This document shows positions 24,428-33,394 of a stretch of DNA of 64,000 nucleotides, piece after piece. The stretch is from Verrucomicrobiaceae bacterium UBA1938. Its GTDB lineage: Bacteria; Verrucomicrobiota; Verrucomicrobiia; Verrucomicrobiales; Verrucomicrobiaceae. Under the pieces are notes generated by a model that saw nothing but the letters and a program-made list of their open reading frames with translations, had not been told where the DNA came from and ran no database searches. How positions within the stretch are numbered: position 1 is the stretch's first letter; every line of letters begins with the position of its first letter. The position numbers and the translations under genes were made by a program. The stretch is taken from positions 1-64,000 of the forward strand of contig DDFC01000014.1 of the NCBI GenBank assembly GCA_002336895.1, read 5' to 3'.

Positions 24428-26626
24428 TCACTTGATCTTCTCCAGACGCACCGCCGAGTGCTTGTAGCTGGGCTGGCGGCTGTGGGGGTCAAAGGAGGCG
24501 TGGGTGAGCTGGTTCACGCGATTGTCATGCATGGGGAGGAAGACCTCTCCGGGGCGCACGCAGGTGGTGAGGCGGGCTTTGGCGGTGAGTTCGGCACGCT
24601 TCGAAATGACACGCACGGGCATGCCATCGCGAATGCCGAGGGAGTTGGCGTCGTGGGGATGGAGATCGAGCATGAGCTCCTGCGGAATCATCTTGGCCAG
24701 CACGGCGGACTTCCCTGTGCGCGTCTCGGTGTGCCACTGGGCGCTGGTGCCGCGGCCGGTGATGAGAACGAAGGGGAAATCGGTGCTGCGCTGCTCGGGG
24801 ATGTCCTGCGGGGCATCAAAGACAAACTTGGCGCGCTTGTCCGGCGTGTAGAAGTTTCCATCGGCAAAGAGGCGGCGCTCCTTCCAGGTGGCGGCTTTGA
24901 ATTTGGCGACGTCATCCTTGGAAAGCGGCCACTGCACACCGCCGGATTTTTGCAGCATCTCGTGGCCGGAGATGCCGGTGATGTCGCAGGGCTGGCCCTC
25001 GGTGCAGCGCTGCAGCACGCGAAAGACAGCCTCCGGAGTGCTCCATGCGCGGAAGAGATCCTCGCAGCCCCAGTAGTGGGCGATAAGGCGGAAGATGTGG
25101 AAGTCCGCAAGCGCCTGCCCAGGAGCACGGCGTACTTTGGGGCTGTAGCCGATGCGGCGCTCGCTGTTGATAAAGCAGCCATCCTTTTCCCCCCAGCCTG
25201 CGGCGGGCAGCACGAGGTGGGCGCGCTTCGCCGTTTCGGTGCTGCAGTACATGTCCTGCACCACGATGAAGTCGAGCTTGTCGAGGATGCAGTTGATCTC
25301 GTTCTGGTCGATCCACGAGTGGCTGGGATTGGTAGCGACAAACCAGAGGGCTTTCACCGTACCCTCATCGGCGGCTTTGAGGATCTGATCATACGCCAGG
25401 CTGGGACGGTCGGGGATGCACCTCACCGGAATGCCGGTGGCTGCTGCGATCTTCTCACGGTGGCGCGGATTGCGGAAGTCGTGACCTCCCAGCAGATTCG
25501 TGGTGTTGGAGAAAAGGCGCGAGCCCATGGCATTGCACTGGCCGGTGATGGAGTTGGCCCCGGTACCCGGTTTACCGATATTTCCGGTCATCAGCGCCAG
25601 ATTGATGATGGCCTGGGCGGTGCGTGTGGCCTGATGCCCCTGGTTCACCCCCATCGTCCACCAGAAGGAGACGCGCGGCGTGCCGTGGATGATGGTCTGC
25701 GCGAAATGCACAAGGCGATGCACGCTAATGCCCGTCTCCTCCGAGACGCGTGCGGGATGAAAGTCGGCGAGGAATTTTTGAAACTCATCAAAACCTGTGG
25801 TGTGCTGCTCGACAAAGGAGGTGTCCACTCCGCCGTCCCGGATGATGAGGTGGGCGATACCATAGAGGAGCGCAAGGTCGCTTTTAGGTTTGATGGCATA
25901 ATGCTGCGTGGCGGCCATGGCCGTCTCCGTGGCACGGGGATCGACGACGATGATCTCGGGCTTGCGCTTGTTGCGCAGCACACGCTGCCACATGATGGGA
26001 TGGGCGATGCAGGGATTGGCCCCGATGAAGACGAGCACATCACTCTCCTCAAAATCCGCATAGGTGAAGGGCGGCGCATCAAAGCCGAAGCTCTCCTTGT
26101 AGGCGGTGACGGCGGTGGCCATGCACTGGCGGGTGTTGCCATCGCCATGGATCATGCCCATGCCAAACTTGGCCAGCGCGCCGAGGTAGGCCATCTCCTC
26201 AAACATGATCTGCCCGGTGCTGATGAAGGCGGCGGCCTCGGGGCCGTGCTTGTCCAGCACGGTGCGCATCTGATCGCAAAAGTACTTGAGGGCGGTGTCC
26301 CAGTCCACCTCTTTGCCATGCAGCAGCGGCATGCGGGCGCGGTCGGGTGCGTCCAGCACACTCAGCGCCTCCCAGCCTTTGGGGCAGGCGGTGCCGATGT
26401 TGACGGGATAGTCGGGGTCCGGTGTGAGATTGATCGCAGCGCCGTCTTTAAGATGCACCTTCAGACCGCAGCCGGTGGAACAGAAGCCGCAGACGGCTTT
26501 GGTAGCGGCGTCTGGCAGCAGGTGAGCGGGCACCTGACCGAGCCCGAAGCGCGCGGGCTCGCGCACGAGGTCGGAGGTGAGCGGGCCATCCCACTCGCGC
26601 AAGGTCATGGCGGGCAGTTTCATCAT
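24428..26626 (-). CDS. nasA: Assimilatory nitrate reductase, catalytic molybdopterin subunit
   Basis: A 732-residue molybdopterin oxidoreductase reducing nitrate to nitrite. An N-terminal 4Fe-4S motif CGFCSTGCGLKVHL with the fourth Cys in GTACPKG, the Mo-ligand cysteine in NTRQCMATAV, and the conserved SFWWTMGVNQGHQ, NAMGSRLFSNTTNLL and ITGRGTSAQWHTETRTG blocks identify the Nas/Nap group. There is no Tat signal, so it is cytoplasmic, consistent with assimilation. The start is 2 bases after the stop of the upstream Fe-S/membrane subunit gene, indicating tight coupling. It is the last gene of the long minus-strand operon. Confidence 0.93.
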   Translation of the reverse strand: MMKLPAMTLREWDGPLTSDLVREPARFGLGQVPAHLLPDAATKAVCGFCSTGCGLKVHLKDGAAINLTPDPDYPVNIGTACPKGWEALSVLDAPDRARMPLLHGKEVDWDTALKYFCDQMRTVLDKHGPEAAAFISTGQIMFEEMAYLGALAKFGMGMIHGDGNTRQCMATAVTAYKESFGFDAPPFTYADFEESDVLVFIGANPCIAHPIMWQRVLRNKRKPEIIVVDPRATETAMAATQHYAIKPKSDLALLYGIAHLIIRDGGVDTSFVEQHTTGFDEFQKFLADFHPARVSEETGISVHRLVHFAQTIIHGTPRVSFWWTMGVNQGHQATRTAQAIINLALMTGNIGKPGTGANSITGQCNAMGSRLFSNTTNLLGGHDFRNPRHREKIAAATGIPVRCIPDRPSLAYDQILKAADEGTVKALWFVATNPSHSWIDQNEINCILDKLDFIVVQDMYCSTETAKRAHLVLPAAGWGEKDGCFINSERRIGYSPKVRRAPGQALADFHIFRLIAHYWGCEDLFRAWSTPEAVFRVLQRCTEGQPCDITGISGHEMLQKSGGVQWPLSKDDVAKFKAATWKERRLFADGNFYTPDKRAKFVFDAPQDIPEQRSTDFPFVLITGRGTSAQWHTETRTGKSAVLAKMIPQELMLDLHPHDANSLGIRDGMPVRVISKRAELTAKARLTTCVRPGEVFLPMHDNRVNQLTHASFDPHSRQPSYKHSAVRLEKIK

Positions 26627-26628
26627 GG

Positions 26629-28245
26629 TCAGTTTCCTGGCATTTTAGAGCCTGCGGAGGCGGTGAAGAAATAGAGCCTCTCGATGAGCTGGCTGCCGAA
26701 GGTGAGCAGCAGCGAGAGGGTAAACATCCAGTGGGCTGCGGCACCACCGGCGATGGTCACCGGTATGAGCAGGCCTGTGGCAATGAGCAGCAGGCCACGT
26801 GCTTCGATGTGATGCGGGAGATGCCTTTGCAGGATGCGTGCGGATTTGTGCCAGAGGCAGGCCTCATCTGCCAGCGCACGGCGGTAGGAAGAGATCTCCC
26901 ACAGTGACAAGGTCCAGCGGAAGAGAAGGACCAGCGCCATGGCCCACGTAGCGGCACTGATGCCGGCCCAGTGCCACACAGCAGCGCACAATCCAGCCCC
27001 CAGCAGCAGCGTGGTGCCGAGGAATTTGATGCCCACATTTTTCAGCGACCAGAAAGGCCTGCGTGTGTCCACATAGACCATGACGGAGCACCACACCGCC
27101 AGCAGCGCTGCAAATGCGGTGCCGCTGACGGCGAGGCGCATCCACTCCATGTTCCCAAGCCACCAGGCGGCAGCGATGGCCATGCCGCCTGCCGGCAGCG
27201 CACCAAAGGCCATGATCTCGCGCGAGAGCCAGCTTTTTCGCCAGCCAAGGAAGGCGCGCCAGGCTTTCAGCGGCTGGCCGAGATGCAGTGTGCTGAGGCC
27301 CACGCCGGCCAGCCCCGCCACGAGCGCGAAAGCGCTGGTGATGGCAGCCTGCTGGAGTGTGAGCCAGTGCAGCCACATGGCTGCAGCGCAGAAAGTGAAG
27401 GCTCCGGCGCTCATCTGCGTGAGCACGAGCATCCACGCGAGAGGGTCGTGATGACCTGGATCGAGATCCAGACGCCCGGCGTCGGCTGCCTGTGCGGCGG
27501 ATGGCACCGGCTGTGAGGAAAGGTAGGTGGTGGTGGGGCGTGTGTAACTGGAATCAAAAGCGCCTGCAACCATGCTGCCATGATCAGGCACGGTCTCGAG
27601 TTTCACCACCTTGATCTTGATGGCCTCATTGGGGCAGGACTGCACGCAGGCTGGGGCCTCCCCCTCTGCGAGGCGGCCCTGGCACATGTCGCACTTGCGC
27701 ACGATGCCGCGCTTGAGGTTGAACTTGGGCACATCGTAGGGGCATTTCAGGATGCAGTAGCTGCAGCCGATGCATTGGTCATCCAGATGACGAACGATGC
27801 CGGTGGTGGCATCTTTGTCATAGGCCAGCACGGGGCAGCCGTCTGCACAGGCGGGATCTGCGCAGTGGTGACAGGCGGTGGTGACGGTCTGCAGGTAGGG
27901 CTGCTTGCGCGTGCCCACGAGCAGGCCCATGTCCCGCCAGCTCTCTCCTTCATCCAGGCCATTGAGGGAATGACAGGCGGCCACGCAGGCCTTGCAGCCG
28001 GTGCAGGCGTCGAGATTGACCTCAAAGGCGTACTGCTCCCCGGGCTGCGGCTGGCTGAGGGGGATGAGGTGCGTGAAGCGCTCGCGCACGGAGCGGGAGT
28101 CGTATTCTTCGGAGAAGAGGGCGACGGGCGTGCGGAGCGTCTGCTGCTCGCGGAGGGCATCATTTATGATTCTTGATTTATGATTTACGATTTCAGAAGC
28201 AGCGCCTCCGCTGCTTGGGATCGTGTCTGCCAAATCATAAATCAT
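26629..28245 (-). CDS. Fused 4Fe-4S ferredoxin / DmsC-like membrane anchor subunit
   Basis: The N-terminal half carries four cysteine clusters typical of DmsB/NarH-type electron-transfer proteins: CTGCKACVAAC, CHHCADPAC, CIGCSYCILKC and CDMCQGRL. The C-terminal half has about eight membrane helices matching DmsC, which normally oxidises quinol. A natural fusion of the two, placed next to nasA, suggests a quinol- or ferredoxin-linked electron supply for nitrate reductase. The start is uncertain. Upstream codons down to about 28162 lie in a repeat element, so translation begins either within that element (MIYDLADTIP, used here) or at a downstream GTG near 28089. Confidence 0.8.
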   Translation of the reverse strand: MIYDLADTIPSSGGAASEIVNHKSRIINDALREQQTLRTPVALFSEEYDSRSVRERFTHLIPLSQPQPGEQYAFEVNLDACTGCKACVAACHSLNGLDEGESWRDMGLLVGTRKQPYLQTVTTACHHCADPACADGCPVLAYDKDATTGIVRHLDDQCIGCSYCILKCPYDVPKFNLKRGIVRKCDMCQGRLAEGEAPACVQSCPNEAIKIKVVKLETVPDHGSMVAGAFDSSYTRPTTTYLSSQPVPSAAQAADAGRLDLDPGHHDPLAWMLVLTQMSAGAFTFCAAAMWLHWLTLQQAAITSAFALVAGLAGVGLSTLHLGQPLKAWRAFLGWRKSWLSREIMAFGALPAGGMAIAAAWWLGNMEWMRLAVSGTAFAALLAVWCSVMVYVDTRRPFWSLKNVGIKFLGTTLLLGAGLCAAVWHWAGISAATWAMALVLLFRWTLSLWEISSYRRALADEACLWHKSARILQRHLPHHIEARGLLLIATGLLIPVTIAGGAAAHWMFTLSLLLTFGSQLIERLYFFTASAGSKMPGN

Positions 28246-28321
28246 AATTGATTCGCTTTGCTCACCCTTCGGGCTCCTTGCTGTCGTCTGTCTCGCTTCG
28301 CTCGGCTCGTAAATCATAAAT
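28162..28321. mobile_element. 160-bp MITE-like palindromic element
   Basis: Bounded by ATTTATGAT on the left and ATCATAAAT on the right, with internal TGATTTATGATTTACGA and AAATCATAAATCATAA segments and a central hairpin AAGCAGCG/CGCTGCTT (28197-28216). The same termini bound the S23-gene cassette at 38079-38509. The element lies exactly between nirA and the Fe-S subunit gene and supplies the latter's apparent start codon. Confidence 0.6.
28248..28307 (-). repeat. Dispersed repeat, copy A
   Basis: Read on the minus strand it shares AGCCGARCGAAGYGAGACAG and CCCGAAGGGYGWAGC blocks with the plus-strand segment at 47895-47960. It lies inside the 160-bp MITE-like element. Confidence 0.6.
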
Positions 28322-28332
28322 GGCCCGCAGAC

Positions 28333-30093
28333 TCATGCCGCTGCGTCAAACACCACCTGCAGCTCTCCCACGGTGTGGCGGTTGCAGAAGGCGTGGAAGG
28401 TTTCGCCCTCAGTCCGGTTTTTCAGGTAGCCATTGAGCATGGCATCCAGCGTGGTGCCGAGAGACTCAAAGGCCACGCCGCTGAAGATCTGGCGGCCGAT
28501 CTTGCGATTTTCACCAAAACCACCTCCTACCGTGATGTGGTAGCCTTCTCCGCTCTCGGATTTCACCTTGGTGCCGAGCAGGCCGATGTCCCCCATGAAG
28601 TGCTGGGCGCAGGAGTGGGCGCAGCCGGTGAAGTGGATGTTCACCGGACGGTCGAGCTTCACGCGCTTGTCCAGGTACTCCATCATGGCGATGGCGTGGC
28701 CCTTGGTGTCGCTGGCGGCAAATTTGCAGTACTTGTTTCCCGTGCAGGCCACGAAGCCGCTCTTGAGATTGGACTGCTCCGTGGGGAAGCCGAGCTTCTT
28801 GAGCGACTTTGCCACGGTGGCGGCGTAGGCGGCCTTGACGTTGGGGATGATGAAATTCTGCCACACGGTGAGGCGCACCTCGCCGGAGCCGTAGCTGTCT
28901 GCGAGATCGGCGATGCGGTCGAGCTGCTTAGCAGTGAGCTGGCCCACCGGCACGCTGGCGCCGACGTAAACGAGCCCTTCCTGCTTCTGCGGATAGGTGC
29001 CCACATGGGAGTGCCCCTGCTGGGAGAACTCGCGCCTGGCCTGGCAGGCGGCATCCGGGGCGAGGCGGGTGAGCTTGAACTTCAGGAACTTCTCCGTCTC
29101 CACCAGCACGCCATCGAGGCCCTTGTCCTCCACGACGTATTTGAAGCGCGCCTTTTTGCGGTTGGTGCGGTCGCCGAATTTGATGAAGACACGCAGCAGG
29201 GCCACCATCACGTCATTGAGCTGCTCGGGCTTGACGATCACGCCCCAGTCGCTGGCAAAGGTCTGATGACCGGTGACACCACCGAGGGCGATGCGGAAGT
29301 ACACACCGGGCTCGATGCCCTCGGCGTTTTCCGTGATGCGCACGGCGCTGGCGCCGATGTCATTGGTGTCCTCCACAGCGGAGATGAGGCCGCCGCCGTC
29401 GTAGGCGATGTTGAACTTGCGCGGCAGGTCGTAGAACTCCTTGGAGGCGATGATGAGCGTGGCCAGCTCATTCACCAGCGGACGCACGTCGATGAGCTCA
29501 TGCGGATCATACCCCGCGCAGGGGTTCATGGTGATGTTGCGGATGTTGTCCGCGCCAGCCCCCTTGGAGTGGAGGCCGCAGCCCTGGATGCGGCGGAGCA
29601 CCTCGGGACAGTTTTTGGGCTCGATAAGGCGGATCTGAAAATTGTTCCGCGTGGTGATCTGGATGTAGCCGGTGGTGAGATCGCGGGCGATGGCGGCCAG
29701 CTCGCGGAGCTGGTAGCTTTTCACAATGCCGCCGGGAATGCGCAGACGGCACATGTAGCCGTCCTTCACGGGATTGAGCCAGAAGAGGCCGTTCCACTTG
29801 TAGCGGAAGACGGATTCGGGCTCGGGCTTGGCATTCCAGCGCGCGTCCATGACGAGCTGCTCGATGGCATCAAAGGGATGGAGCTCGCGTTTGATGCGCT
29901 CCTCCTTGGTGAGGTCATCGAGAGAGGGGCCTGCAGGGGCCGCAGCCACAGGTGCGGCGGAAAGATCTCCGAAGGAAACCCCGCCGGCGGCGATGCCGGC
30001 AAAGAAGCCTTCGAGGTAGCGCTTTTGCTCGCCGGTGAAGTCGGCGGCGGGGGATGGCGCAAGGGCGGGTGGTTCAATAGACATCGCGGGCAT
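28333..30093 (-). CDS. nirA: Ferredoxin-type assimilatory nitrite reductase
   Basis: A 586-residue siroheme/4Fe-4S enzyme that reduces nitrite to ammonium by six electrons. Two pseudo-symmetric halves are visible (TGYIQITTRNNFQIRLIEP in the first, GEVRLTVWQNFIIPNV in the second). The cofactor cysteines are in CTGNKYC and TGCAHSCAQHFMGDIG. The first about 60 residues are an extra segment with FTGEQKRYLEGFFAG, then an Ala/Pro linker; this motif is echoed at the N-terminus of the adjacent flavoprotein. The start overlaps the end of the flavoprotein gene by about 20 bases, so translation is coupled. Confidence 0.92.
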   Translation of the reverse strand: MPAMSIEPPALAPSPAADFTGEQKRYLEGFFAGIAAGGVSFGDLSAAPVAAAPAGPSLDDLTKEERIKRELHPFDAIEQLVMDARWNAKPEPESVFRYKWNGLFWLNPVKDGYMCRLRIPGGIVKSYQLRELAAIARDLTTGYIQITTRNNFQIRLIEPKNCPEVLRRIQGCGLHSKGAGADNIRNITMNPCAGYDPHELIDVRPLVNELATLIIASKEFYDLPRKFNIAYDGGGLISAVEDTNDIGASAVRITENAEGIEPGVYFRIALGGVTGHQTFASDWGVIVKPEQLNDVMVALLRVFIKFGDRTNRKKARFKYVVEDKGLDGVLVETEKFLKFKLTRLAPDAACQARREFSQQGHSHVGTYPQKQEGLVYVGASVPVGQLTAKQLDRIADLADSYGSGEVRLTVWQNFIIPNVKAAYAATVAKSLKKLGFPTEQSNLKSGFVACTGNKYCKFAASDTKGHAIAMMEYLDKRVKLDRPVNIHFTGCAHSCAQHFMGDIGLLGTKVKSESGEGYHITVGGGFGENRKIGRQIFSGVAFESLGTTLDAMLNGYLKNRTEGETFHAFCNRHTVGELQVVFDAAA

Positions 30094-31693
30094 AGCGTTT
30101 CTCCTTTTTCATCTGGTTCACGTAAGCAGCAGCTTCGTCGGCGGATTTGCCGCCTGCGGTTTGAATGATGGTGTGCAGGGCGTCATCGACGTCCTTGGCC
30201 ATGCGCTTGGCGTCTCCGCAGACGTAGAAGTGCGCGCCCTCCTCCAGCCACTGCCAGAGCTCGGTGGCAGCCTGGAGCATGCGGGTCTGCACGTAGATCT
30301 TTTCCTCCTGATCGCGACTGAAGGCGGTGTCCAGCCGTGTGAGGTGGCCGCTCTGCACCCAGCCGATGACCTGATCGTGGTAGAGGAAATCGGACACGCG
30401 CTTCTGGTCGCCAAAGAAGAGCCAGTTTTTGCCGGGGGCCTTGGTGGCCACCCGCTCTTCCAAAAAGGCGCGGAAGGGGGCGATGCCGGTGCCAGGGCCC
30501 ACCATGATGACGGGCTTTGTCAGATCCGAGGGCAGGCGGAAGTGATTGGCCGCATGGAAGTAGATGCCGGTGGTCTCTCCGAGCGGGAGGCGGTCTGCCA
30601 GGAAGGTGGAGGCCACGCCTTTGTGATGCACACCATCCGTGCTGTAGCGCACGGCGCCCACGCAGAGGTGCACCTCGTCTGAGTGCGCCTTGATGCTGGA
30701 GGCGATCGAATACAGCCGCGGCTGCAGCTTGCGCAGGTTTTCCACAAAAGCCTCCAGCGTGATGCCCGCCTCCGGTGCTTTGCCATGGTAGCTGCGCACC
30801 TCGTAATGCTTGATCAAAGCTTCGCGAAGAGCCGCGGTGCCGCCATCCGGCAGCACCACCTCCGCCTGCGGATCAAAGCCATGGGCCGCGATCACGCCGT
30901 CCACCACCTCCGGGCAGTTCTGCACAAACACACCCAGCGCGTCTCCCACTTCGTAGCTCAGACCGCTGCCCGTGAGCGAGAAGGCGATGTGGCGCGTGTC
31001 CTTGCTGCTGCCGCGGGTGTTCAGCGGGGTATTGTCGATGAGCTTTGCGGCGAAAGGATTCTTTTTGCTCCAGCCGGTTTCTTCTTCGACCTCAGCGGCA
31101 GGCGCGGCGGTGGTGCCGCTGAGAGCGGTGAAGGCGCTGGCGCTCCACTTCTTCGCCAGATCGTCAAACTCCACATCGCAATCGACCCGGTCGGTGATGC
31201 GGCGCGCGCCGAGTTCGGCAAGGCGGGCGTCGAGCTTCCTGCCAGCGAGGCAGAAGGTGTCCCCGTAGTTTTTGTCTCCCAGGGCGAGCACGCTGTACTG
31301 CACGCCGTCAAATTTCGGGCTGCTGCCGTTTTGATTGATGCTGTCCCAGAAGGAGGCGGCGTTGTCCGGCATGTCCCCTTCCCCCCAGGTGCTGGTGATG
31401 AGGAGGACGTTCTTGTCCTTGATGAGATCGGCGGGTTGCAGCGAGTCGAGGCCCGCAGCACGTGCCGCGAAGCCCCGACCCGATGCTTCCCTGGCCAGCC
31501 GCTTGGCCAAACTTTCCGCATTGCCGCTCTGGCTGCCAAAGGCGATGAGTAGCGGGATGGATGCCGTCTGCGGAGACGACGTGAGCGCGGCGGCGGGGCC
31601 GCGATTGAGCACACCGGCGAGGAAGCCATTGAGCCAGGCTCTCTGCTCGGCGGAGAAGGGTGCGTTTTCAGGGATGATAGGGACGGTGGGCAT
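30074..31693 (-). CDS. CysJ-like diflavin reductase, likely electron donor for nitrite reductase
   Basis: A 539-residue protein: a short N-terminal segment (FSAEQRAWLNGFLAGV), a flavodoxin domain (FGSQSGNAESLAKRLA, STWGEGDMPDNA, LALGDKNYGDTFC), and then an FAD- and NADPH-binding ferredoxin reductase domain (RLYSIASS, MVGPGTGIAPFRAFLEER, YVCGDAKRMAKDV). This is the CysJ architecture that hands NADPH electrons to sulfite reductase. The C-terminus RYARDVY is the usual family ending. Its overlap with nirA argues it feeds nitrite reductase rather than sulfite reductase. Confidence 0.88.
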   Translation of the reverse strand: MPTVPIIPENAPFSAEQRAWLNGFLAGVLNRGPAAALTSSPQTASIPLLIAFGSQSGNAESLAKRLAREASGRGFAARAAGLDSLQPADLIKDKNVLLITSTWGEGDMPDNAASFWDSINQNGSSPKFDGVQYSVLALGDKNYGDTFCLAGRKLDARLAELGARRITDRVDCDVEFDDLAKKWSASAFTALSGTTAAPAAEVEEETGWSKKNPFAAKLIDNTPLNTRGSSKDTRHIAFSLTGSGLSYEVGDALGVFVQNCPEVVDGVIAAHGFDPQAEVVLPDGGTAALREALIKHYEVRSYHGKAPEAGITLEAFVENLRKLQPRLYSIASSIKAHSDEVHLCVGAVRYSTDGVHHKGVASTFLADRLPLGETTGIYFHAANHFRLPSDLTKPVIMVGPGTGIAPFRAFLEERVATKAPGKNWLFFGDQKRVSDFLYHDQVIGWVQSGHLTRLDTAFSRDQEEKIYVQTRMLQAATELWQWLEEGAHFYVCGDAKRMAKDVDDALHTIIQTAGGKSADEAAAYVNQMKKEKRYARDVY

Positions 31694-31726
31694 GGCGGCG
31701 GCGGGGGTAGGGAAAGGTGTGGGTCG

Positions 31727-33358
31727 TCACTTCAGCGTGAGGAGCCTGAAGGCGAGGCAGAGCGTGGTGAGCAGCAGGATGAAAAATCCGACCTTGTAGA
31801 AGACGAGCGGGTTGCGCTCGATGAGGGGCGTGTCGGCCTCATGAAAGGGCTGCACGCGGTCGGGGTGGCAGAGATCGTGCAGCAGCTCGGAGTAGTGCTG
31901 GTAGCGGCGCTGCGGCTGGATGGTGATGGAGCGATGGATGACAGCCTCCAGCCACGAGGGAATGTTGGGATTGATCCTGGAAAGCCTCCGCGCTGGATGG
32001 AAAACGGGCGTCTGAAAACGCTCGATCTGGCCGTAGGGCAGCTTTCCGGTGAGCGCCTGATACAGCGTGGCGCCGATGGCGAAGATCTCCGTGCGCTCGC
32101 TGATGGGGGCCTCATGAAAGCGCTCAGGCGCCAGATAGCTAGCGGTGCCTGCGCGGGAGGAGACGGAGAAGATGGCGGCGGCGCTGCCGAGGTCGACGAG
32201 CTTGAAGGTGAGGCGCGTGTAGTCGCCGATGCAGAGGATGTTCTCGGGCTTGATGTCGCCGTGGGCCAGCTCCAGGCGCAGCAGCACCTGCACGGCCTCG
32301 GCGAGGAATTTTCCCAGAGCGATGGCGGAGTCCACGGAGAGCGTGCGCTCCCGCAGCACGGCGGCGAGGCTGGGCGCATCCATGAACTCCATGAAGTAGC
32401 AGCGCGTGGTGAGCGCGGGCGGCTCGTAGGCACGCACGAAGTGGGAGGACTGCGCGCGGGTGGCATTCCACACCTCATGCGAAAAGGCCTCCAGATGCGG
32501 GGCGCTGTCGATGGCCTCCACGGGTGCGAACTTCATGACGACACGGTGGCCGTCCTTCTCAGCGAGCCAGACACGGCTGGTGCCGTGGAAGGAGCGGATG
32601 AGCTCGTAGCCGTCGATGACATCTCCTTTGTTCAGCGTGGCGGGGATGGTGAGGGAGCGCGCATTCATGGCACGCAGCCGGCCAGTCTGCTGGATGTCGA
32701 GCACGAGGGCGCTCATGTCATCGAGCGTCTCCTCCCTGGCCTGCTGGCGCGCGGAGAGCACGATGCTGCGGGCGGAGCTGTGGCGGGAGAGCGCGGTGGA
32801 GAGATCCCCCTCGGAGACGTGATTGGAAACGCCGTCAGAGCAGAGCATGGCCACATCCCCATCCTGCAGGCTGAGGGAGAAGAAGGCGGGCTCAACCTCC
32901 GCCTGCATGCCGAGCGCGCGCGTGAGCACGTTTGGGCGCTCCTGCTCCACATGCGCGGTGGAGAGCGTGTGGAGGCCGCCATTGCGCCAGAGATAGACGC
33001 CGGAGTCTCCGAGATTGATGCCATGGAGCGTGTCCCCCTCGATGACCACGGCGGCCAGCGTGGCAACCATCTCCGTGCGCTCATAGCGCACCTGGGACTC
33101 CTGGTAGAGGGAGTGATTGAGGATGCGGGCAAAGGTGGTGAGGGCCTGGCGCGGAGACCAGGAGCGCGGGCGTGCGCTGTAGTTTTCAATGAGCGAGCTG
33201 ACCGCACGCAGCGCGGCCTCGCGTGCGGGAGCGCCGCTGCCAGCGCCGTCACTGAGGACGGCGATGACGGTCTCATCCCACACGCGCACGGCGAAGGCGT
33301 CGGAGGAGGCGGAGCCCTCCTCACGAGCGATCCCGTGGCTGGTGGTGAGAATTTTCAT
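31727..33358 (-). CDS. PP2C-type phosphatase / protein kinase fusion with C-terminal membrane anchor
   Basis: A 543-residue protein. Residues 1-235 form a PP2C phosphatase with the metal-binding blocks LSDGAGSGAPA, NLGDSGVYLW and LCSDGVSNHV. Residues about 250-510 form a Ser/Thr-type kinase: VVMKFAP carries the ATP-binding lysine, HGDIKPENIL the catalytic Asp, and DLGSA stands at the DFG position. The glycine loop is degenerate. A final hydrophobic segment (FILLLTTLCLAF) anchors it to the membrane. Such fusions recur in bacterial nitrate assimilation clusters, where they are presumed to tune transport or reduction by phosphorylation; the target is not known. Confidence 0.88.
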   Translation of the reverse strand: MKILTTSHGIAREEGSASSDAFAVRVWDETVIAVLSDGAGSGAPAREAALRAVSSLIENYSARPRSWSPRQALTTFARILNHSLYQESQVRYERTEMVATLAAVVIEGDTLHGINLGDSGVYLWRNGGLHTLSTAHVEQERPNVLTRALGMQAEVEPAFFSLSLQDGDVAMLCSDGVSNHVSEGDLSTALSRHSSARSIVLSARQQAREETLDDMSALVLDIQQTGRLRAMNARSLTIPATLNKGDVIDGYELIRSFHGTSRVWLAEKDGHRVVMKFAPVEAIDSAPHLEAFSHEVWNATRAQSSHFVRAYEPPALTTRCYFMEFMDAPSLAAVLRERTLSVDSAIALGKFLAEAVQVLLRLELAHGDIKPENILCIGDYTRLTFKLVDLGSAAAIFSVSSRAGTASYLAPERFHEAPISERTEIFAIGATLYQALTGKLPYGQIERFQTPVFHPARRLSRINPNIPSWLEAVIHRSITIQPQRRYQHYSELLHDLCHPDRVQPFHEADTPLIERNPLVFYKVGFFILLLTTLCLAFRLLTLK

Positions 33359-33394
33359 GGCGGCGGCGTGAGATGCAGAAGGAGAAAAGAAAGA

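Noticed and set aside
24395..26674. A 759-codon open frame on the plus strand opposite nasA
   Set aside because: Composition is that of antisense high-GC coding DNA, and nasA on the other strand has complete motifs.
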